NCBI GenBank assembly: GCA_045591175.1
Contig: JAZNSI010000032.1
Coordinates: 4,417 to 68,416 of the forward strand
Direction of reading: 5' to 3'
Length of the DNA: 64,000 nt
DNA from: UBA11524 sp045591175
Lineage (GTDB): Bacteria; Bacillota; Clostridia; Christensenellales; Aristaeellaceae
A program made the position numbers and the translations under genes. Under the pieces are notes generated by a model. That model worked only from the letters and a program-made list of their open reading frames with translations, was not told the origin of the DNA and ran no database searches. Positions 58,697 to 64,000 of the stretch are shown here, one piece after another; the first letter of the stretch is position 1, and each line of letters opens with the position of its first letter.

Positions 58697-61600
58697 ATGG
58701 ATCCATACATTATTCGGGAGCATGTGGATCTGGCACGGCCTGGCAGCCTAAAGCACTGGCCAGACCTGATGATGATCGAGGACGATGCCAATGCTCATTG
58801 CTGGGAGGTATCGGTCTATCGCGACGGAGCGCCGGTGGACATGAGTGACATCAAGGTGATCGGCTGGTTTACTCGCAAGGATGATGTGACGGTGCCAATC
58901 GAGGCGGAGGTCGATGGGCATGTGCTGCGCGTGACGCTGAACGATGCCTGCTATGCGGTGCATGGTGACCTGTATGCGCTGCTAAGGGCTACTGTGGACG
59001 GTATGAAGATCACGCTGGCCCGTGTGCGCTACTATGTCACCCGCGGCGTGGGCGACAAGATCTATGACACGGATGGGATCATCCCGTCGGTGCAGGACTT
59101 GCTTGCTCGTATCGAGCAGATGGAGGTGGCCACTTCGGAAGCGCGGGCTGCTGCCGACCGTGCCAACGCAGCAGCTGCTGCCGCAGAACGGTTTGACCCC
59201 ACTGCCTTTGCAGACGGTATGCGCTACGACCCCAACACCGGCAAGCTGAACCTGACCAATCAGGGGAATGTCCTGCCCGGTGGCGAGGTCACCATCAAGC
59301 TCACGGACAGCTACACCAAATCCGAGGTAGACTCCAAGCTCGCAGAACTGGAGCAGAGCCTCGGCGATATGGACATCGAAGGTGCTACCTACTACGCCAC
59401 CTACGGCACCGAAACGCTGGAGAACGGCGAAGAGACTGAGAACGTCTTCACGCTGTGGGAGGTGGACAAGGACGGTACTGAAACCGTCAAGAGCCGCTTT
59501 GTCATTCAGGGCGGCGGTGGCGGCAGCGGCAGCGTAGCCACCAATCTGAAGGTTGAGCGCATCACGCCCTCGCCCCTGATCCTGACGCCCACGGACAAAG
59601 CTGAGATCGCCTTCAGCTACTCTTCTACCGACTCTGACGGCGAAACCATCGACGGCACTTACATCCTGAAGATCGGCAGCACAGTCATCTCCAGTGGCCC
59701 GTGTAACCACGGCGACAACGTCATCGATGTGACATCGTTCCTGAGCACTGGTACGCAGAAGCTCACCCTGACCGTCTCCGACGAAGGCGGCAGCATGACG
59801 GTCAAGAGCTGGACGGTGCAGGTCATCGACGTGCGGCTTGAGTCCGACTTCTCTGATCGTATCACATACCCCGCCGATCAGGTCGTGCAGTTCTCCTTCA
59901 CGCCATACGGCGCGGTCAGCAAAACCGTGCATTTCAAGCTGGACGGCGAGGAGCTGCCCAGCATGACCGTCAATACCTCTGGTATCCTCCAGTCCTATGC
60001 GCTGCCTGCTCAGGCCCACGGTGCACATCTGCTGGAGTGCTGGGTCACTGCCGTAGTCAACACCGTGACCGTTGAGACACAGCACATCTTCAAGGACATC
60101 ATCTGGTGGGATGAAGAGAGCAATGTGCCGGTCATCGGCTGTATCTACCGCTACGACCATTACGGCAAGGTGACTGCCAAGCAGTACAACACCACGCCGA
60201 TCCCGCTGTATGTGTTTGATCCTGCTACCGCCTCCCCCGTAATCACCAAGGAGGTGGACGGCAGCCTGATCTCCACCGAAACCCTGAGCGGTTCCAGCTC
60301 CATCTGGCCCTACAAGACCAGCGATGTGGGCGACCACACCCTGATCGTCAGCTGCGGCGAGACTTCTGTCACCATCGTGATGGACATCGTGGAGCTTGGC
60401 ATCAACGTGCAGCCGATCACCGCCAACCTGGCCTTCGACTTCAACCCGACGACCCTGTCCAACGCCTCCGCAGACCGCCTCTGGCGCGACCCGGATACTG
60501 GCGTTGCGATGGATGTCTCCGAGAATTTCGACTGGATCAACGGCGGCTACAAGCTGGATGATGAAGATAACCAGTATTTCTGCATCAAGGCGGGCACTCG
60601 TGCAACCATTGACTACAAGCTCTTCGCAAGAGATGCTGCGGTCTACGGCGCGGAGTTCAAGCTGATTTTCCGGGTTGCCAACGTGCGTCGTGCAGATGCG
60701 ACGTGGCTCTCCTGTGTCGCTGGTGAAACCCCGGTCGGCCTGCGCATGGATGCGCATGCGGCGTATCTCATGACCAGCGCGACTGGCGACGATCCGCTGT
60801 ACATGCCCTATGCTGAGAACGATGTGATGGAGTTCGAGGTGAACATCGACCAGCTCGATTCCGAGGATGCCACGGCCACTTCGGTCATCATGTCCTACGA
60901 GGACGGCGTCGGCTATCGTCCCTTGATCTACGACAGCACCCACCGCCTGTATCAGTACGCAGCTGATGCTGTCCCGATCACTATCGGCAGCGACGACTGC
61001 GACGTGCACATCTACCGCATGAAGGCATATACCTCTGCCCTGAGTGACAGCGGTATCCTCGCCAACTTCATCGCTGACAGCCGCGACGCGGACACCATGA
61101 TTGCCCGTTACGAGCGCAATCAGATCTACGATGAGAACAACGAGCTGACGCCGGAGAGCGTGGCTACCGCCTGCCCTCAGCTGAAGATCATCAAGATCGA
61201 CGCACCCTACTTCACGGCAGATAAGAACGAGCTGATCAAGCAGACCGTCCTCGAAGTTCTGCACAAGGGCGGCGACGCGAAGCTGGACAACTTCCAGGCG
61301 ACCAACGCCTACCATAGCGGTCAGGGCACGACCTCTAATGAGTACGGCTTCGCGGCTCGCAACCTGAACGTGTACTTCTGCTGTGATGGCGTCTGGACGC
61401 ATAAGAAGATCACCCACGACCCGGACTATATCACCCAGCTGACCTGGGGCAACGGCACCAAGGTGACTGACGGCACGGGCAAGGTCACCCTGACCCGCAC
61501 CTCCGTCCCGAACGCGCTGTTCAACATCAAGGTCAACGTGGCCTCCAGTGAGCATGCGAACAACAGCAAGCTGGCGGCACGTTATCACAGGTATCTGCCC

Positions 61601-64000
61601 TACACGCCGGTGAGCAAGCGTCGTGACGCCAACACCAAGACGACTATGGAGTTCGTCAACTGTGTTGTTTTCATCAGGGAAAACGACCCCGATCTCAGCA
61701 AGCATCGCGAGTTTCAAGACACAGGCTGGCACTTCTACTCGCTTGGCAATATCGGCGACTCGAAGGATACCGACCAGACCCGCGCGTCCGATCCCGACGA
61801 TCACAGCGAGTTCTGCGTGGAGATCTCGGACAACACCATGCCCAACTCCATCTTCCCCTCCGGCGTGTATGACGCAGACGGCAATATGGTCTATCCCATT
61901 TCGGAGGCTCAGTGGAAGGCTGGTAACCCCGCCTACGACTCCCTGCACAACGAATGGGGAGAGACCTTCGAGTTCCGCTACCAGCACCCGGATGTGACCG
62001 ACGAAGAAGAGGCGGCAAACATTGACGTGTTCAACCGTTTCTACAAGTGGATCGTCACAGCCAGCGATGCTGACTTTGTCGCCCAGCTGAACAACTGGTG
62101 TGTGCCCGGTTCGATGGAGTATTCCTACCTGTTCACCGAGCGCTACACGATGACCGACAACCGCGCCAAGAATACCTTCTGGCACTGGGGCCGGTATTAC
62201 ATCAGCGCAGCCCAGGCAGAGGCGATGGGGGCTGAGAAGGCCGCCTGGTTCGTTATCAACGACGAAGCCGCAGCCATCAATGGCGGCTACCGCATGGAAC
62301 CTTGGGACTACGATAACGACACCAGCCTTGGTATCAACAACTCCGGTGAGATGACCATGCCTGCTGGCAAGGAGGACGTGGACTACCGCACCGATGGTGA
62401 CCCCAACTCCGGCTATGTGTACAACGGTGCTGAGAGCGTGTTCTGGTGTCGCATTCGCGACCTGATGTATCCTCAGCTGCAAGCCATGTACATTGACCGC
62501 GAGAGCGCCGGTGCGTGGGATGCTGAAGGTCTGATCAGCGAGTTCGACGCATGGCAGGAGCAGTGGCCCGAAGAACTGTGGCGGCTGCATATTGAGCGCG
62601 TCTACATCCGCACCTACAAGGCTGGCGCTAAGCGTTTCCTTGAGACGATGATGAATGGTCGCAAGAAATACCACCGTCGCCAGTGGGAGCGCGATCAGCG
62701 AGCGTACATGGCTACCAAGTACGTCGCAACCTCTGCAAAGGAGGATCAGATCATGTTCCGCTGCAACACGCCGCAGAGCGCTGTTGTGGCCCCCAATTAT
62801 GATCTGAAGCTCATCCCGTACAGCGACATGTACCTGTCCGTACTCTACGGAAACAGTCCCTCGCCCATCCGCATCCGCGCCAAGGCTGGGCAGGAATACC
62901 TGATCGAGAATCCGCTTTCCGGTGCGATGGATGATACCGCTGTCCTGATCTACTGCGCATCCCGTATTCAGGCCATCAACGACCTGTCCGGTGCGTACAT
63001 CCATGACAACGATTTCTCCAAGGCGGAGAAGCTCCAAACGCTGGTGATCGGCAGTTCTGTCGAGGGATACACCAACGGCTTCCTGACAGCTCTGAACATC
63101 GGCAACAACCCGCTTTTGGAGCTGCTGGATGTGAGAGGCTGCCCCAACCTGACCGGCTCCCTCAACCTGACGGCATGCGGCAACCTGACAACCCTGCTGG
63201 CTCAGGGTACAGCGCTGAAGGGCGTAACCTTTGCCCCCTCCGGTGCGATTCAGTCGGCCTATCTGCCCGGTACGGTCAACACCCTGGTGATGCGCAATCT
63301 GCACTACCTGACTAACCTTCAGATGACCTACGAGAGCCTCGAATCCTTCACCGAAGAATACTCGGTGGTGGACGAGCTGACCATCGTCCAGGATGCCGTT
63401 GATACCCTCCAGACAGTCCGTCTTGCCGGTATCAACTGGGTGCTCCAGGATACCTCCTTGCTCAACACTATGCTGGAGATGAACAGCACCTCCCTCTCTG
63501 GCCGGGTGCACATCGCAGGCGTGGTGAAGTCGCAGGAGATCATCGACTACATGACCACTTGGCCTGACCTGGCCGTCAGCTACGACACGCTGCTCCCGCA
63601 GAACCCCGTCACCTTTATCAACTGGGACGGCACGGTGCTGGATGTGCAGTATGTGGTCGTTGGTGAAGCTGCGGTGGATCCCATCACCCGTGATGAGAAC
63701 CCCATCCCCACGCCGACCCGTCCGACCACCGAGTCCACCATCTACGCCTATTCTGGCTGGGACACGGACTTCTCCCGTGTCGTGACCTCCATGACCGTCA
63801 AGGCTCTGTATTCCGAGACGACCCGTGAGTACACCGTGGAGTGGTACAACGGCAGCACTCAGCTCAAGAGCGTGACCGTCCCCTACGGCAGCTCCGTCAG
63901 CTACGACGGCGATGAGCCTACGGACACCAGCCTCGATCAGTATCAGATCTACCGCATCTTCGACGGGTGGGACAAGTGCACCACCTTCGTCCGGGAGCAC
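58697..64000 (+). CDS. Giant tail fibre/adhesin, 3' end outside the window
   Basis: At least 1768 codons, open to the right edge, with AAAGGAGG 8 nt before the ATG. Regions read in order: a baseplate-upper-protein-like N-terminus (about 1-125); a coiled coil (ARIEQMEVATSEARAAADRA); a GGGGGSGS linker (about 272); Ig-like strands (about 280-560); a concanavalin/LamG-like sandwich (from about 577, LAFDFNPTTL); a long domain whose PWDYDNDTSLGINNSG (about 1203) recalls the WDxDxxxG of CotH kinases; leucine-rich repeats (about 1450-1520); and InlB/Listeria-Bacteroides-type repeats (from about 1640, INWDGTVLDVQYVVVGEAA). It is probably the host receptor-binding fibre. Confidence 0.85.
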   Translation, partial: MDPYIIREHVDLARPGSLKHWPDLMMIEDDANAHCWEVSVYRDGAPVDMSDIKVIGWFTRKDDVTVPIEAEVDGHVLRVTLNDACYAVHGDLYALLRATVDGMKITLARVRYYVTRGVGDKIYDTDGIIPSVQDLLARIEQMEVATSEARAAADRANAAAAAAERFDPTAFADGMRYDPNTGKLNLTNQGNVLPGGEVTIKLTDSYTKSEVDSKLAELEQSLGDMDIEGATYYATYGTETLENGEETENVFTLWEVDKDGTETVKSRFVIQGGGGGSGSVATNLKVERITPSPLILTPTDKAEIAFSYSSTDSDGETIDGTYILKIGSTVISSGPCNHGDNVIDVTSFLSTGTQKLTLTVSDEGGSMTVKSWTVQVIDVRLESDFSDRITYPADQVVQFSFTPYGAVSKTVHFKLDGEELPSMTVNTSGILQSYALPAQAHGAHLLECWVTAVVNTVTVETQHIFKDIIWWDEESNVPVIGCIYRYDHYGKVTAKQYNTTPIPLYVFDPATASPVITKEVDGSLISTETLSGSSSIWPYKTSDVGDHTLIVSCGETSVTIVMDIVELGINVQPITANLAFDFNPTTLSNASADRLWRDPDTGVAMDVSENFDWINGGYKLDDEDNQYFCIKAGTRATIDYKLFARDAAVYGAEFKLIFRVANVRRADATWLSCVAGETPVGLRMDAHAAYLMTSATGDDPLYMPYAENDVMEFEVNIDQLDSEDATATSVIMSYEDGVGYRPLIYDSTHRLYQYAADAVPITIGSDDCDVHIYRMKAYTSALSDSGILANFIADSRDADTMIARYERNQIYDENNELTPESVATACPQLKIIKIDAPYFTADKNELIKQTVLEVLHKGGDAKLDNFQATNAYHSGQGTTSNEYGFAARNLNVYFCCDGVWTHKKITHDPDYITQLTWGNGTKVTDGTGKVTLTRTSVPNALFNIKVNVASSEHANNSKLAARYHRYLPYTPVSKRRDANTKTTMEFVNCVVFIRENDPDLSKHREFQDTGWHFYSLGNIGDSKDTDQTRASDPDDHSEFCVEISDNTMPNSIFPSGVYDADGNMVYPISEAQWKAGNPAYDSLHNEWGETFEFRYQHPDVTDEEEAANIDVFNRFYKWIVTASDADFVAQLNNWCVPGSMEYSYLFTERYTMTDNRAKNTFWHWGRYYISAAQAEAMGAEKAAWFVINDEAAAINGGYRMEPWDYDNDTSLGINNSGEMTMPAGKEDVDYRTDGDPNSGYVYNGAESVFWCRIRDLMYPQLQAMYIDRESAGAWDAEGLISEFDAWQEQWPEELWRLHIERVYIRTYKAGAKRFLETMMNGRKKYHRRQWERDQRAYMATKYVATSAKEDQIMFRCNTPQSAVVAPNYDLKLIPYSDMYLSVLYGNSPSPIRIRAKAGQEYLIENPLSGAMDDTAVLIYCASRIQAINDLSGAYIHDNDFSKAEKLQTLVIGSSVEGYTNGFLTALNIGNNPLLELLDVRGCPNLTGSLNLTACGNLTTLLAQGTALKGVTFAPSGAIQSAYLPGTVNTLVMRNLHYLTNLQMTYESLESFTEEYSVVDELTIVQDAVDTLQTVRLAGINWVLQDTSLLNTMLEMNSTSLSGRVHIAGVVKSQEIIDYMTTWPDLAVSYDTLLPQNPVTFINWDGTVLDVQYVVVGEAAVDPITRDENPIPTPTRPTTESTIYAYSGWDTDFSRVVTSMTVKALYSETTREYTVEWYNGSTQLKSVTVPYGSSVSYDGDEPTDTSLDQYQIYRIFDGWDKCTTFVREH

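Noticed and set aside
58982..64000. 1672-codon minus-strand ORF
   Set aside because: It is antisense to the giant fibre gene, which has a ribosome-binding site and recognisable domains. The translation is a low-complexity His/Val/Gly-rich shadow caused by GC-rich third codon positions.

Overview
The window joins about 30 kb of a GC-rich Bacillota (class Clostridia) chromosome to the left 34 kb of an integrated siphovirus-type prophage that runs off the right edge. The clostridial assignment rests on a T-box-controlled pheST, a Spo0A-type DNA-binding domain, the Gx-transporter/NusG-II pair, DUF5685 and GDPD families, strong AGGAGG ribosome-binding sites and sigma-A promoters with TATAAT -10 boxes. 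Several glycoside hydrolases (GH2, GH5, GH43) suit a plant-fibre-degrading gut or rumen anaerobe. Genus cannot be settled from the sequence.

Chromosome, 1-30028. A micropeptide gene (265-384) is followed on the minus strand by pheT and pheS with a Phe T-box leader, a Gx/NusG-II membrane pair, a Spo0A-like regulator with a degenerate receiver, a Nudix-esterase pair, a P-loop/CYTH protein, and a GH2-FliB pair whose genes overlap. On the plus strand, 12447-14434 holds a zinc-ribbon membrane protein, a DUF5685 protein and a J-domain protein with a cysteine-rich tail. A five-gene operon follows (14537-19045): TauE-like transporter, FMN hydroxyacid dehydrogenase-like enzyme, CatA-like acyltransferase, sugar isomerase/epimerase, GH43. 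Then come a three-gene minus operon with an AAA ATPase, a membrane GDPD, a dicarboxylate/amino acid symporter, two SDR enzymes, an SGNH hydrolase, a small secreted protein, a secreted GH5, a membrane protein, and tRNA-Thr(CGT) and tRNA-Pro(CGG).

Prophage, about 30029 to beyond 64000. The integrase lies immediately beyond tRNA-Pro, the usual layout for integration at a tRNA 3' end. The lysogeny block (minus strand) is integrase, membrane HIRAN protein, an AT-rich two-gene membrane module, and the repressor. A divergent promoter pair with three palindromic operators at 34080-34161 separates it from the early genes: Cro-like protein, tandem-HTH protein, primase-helicase, DUF3102, ORF6C-like, SSB, sigma-like regulator. 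HNH, terminase, portal, ClpP-like protease, HK97 capsid, connectors, major tail protein, tail chaperones, tape measure, distal tail and tail-tip proteins follow in standard order. A HicAB toxin-antitoxin pair is inserted antisense before the tape measure. The window ends inside a giant fibre/adhesin gene (1768 codons so far). Lysis genes and the right attachment site are not in the window.

The strongest lead is the AT-rich module at 32585-33714. It encodes a four-helix membrane protein and a protein resembling bacterial sugar transferases (initiating phosphoglycosyl transferases) with an altered catalytic Asp. It is co-oriented with and overlapped by the repressor's reading end, and it is bracketed by a 119-bp direct repeat made of the repressor's own 3' end. 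This is what one expects of an acquired cargo expressed during lysogeny.
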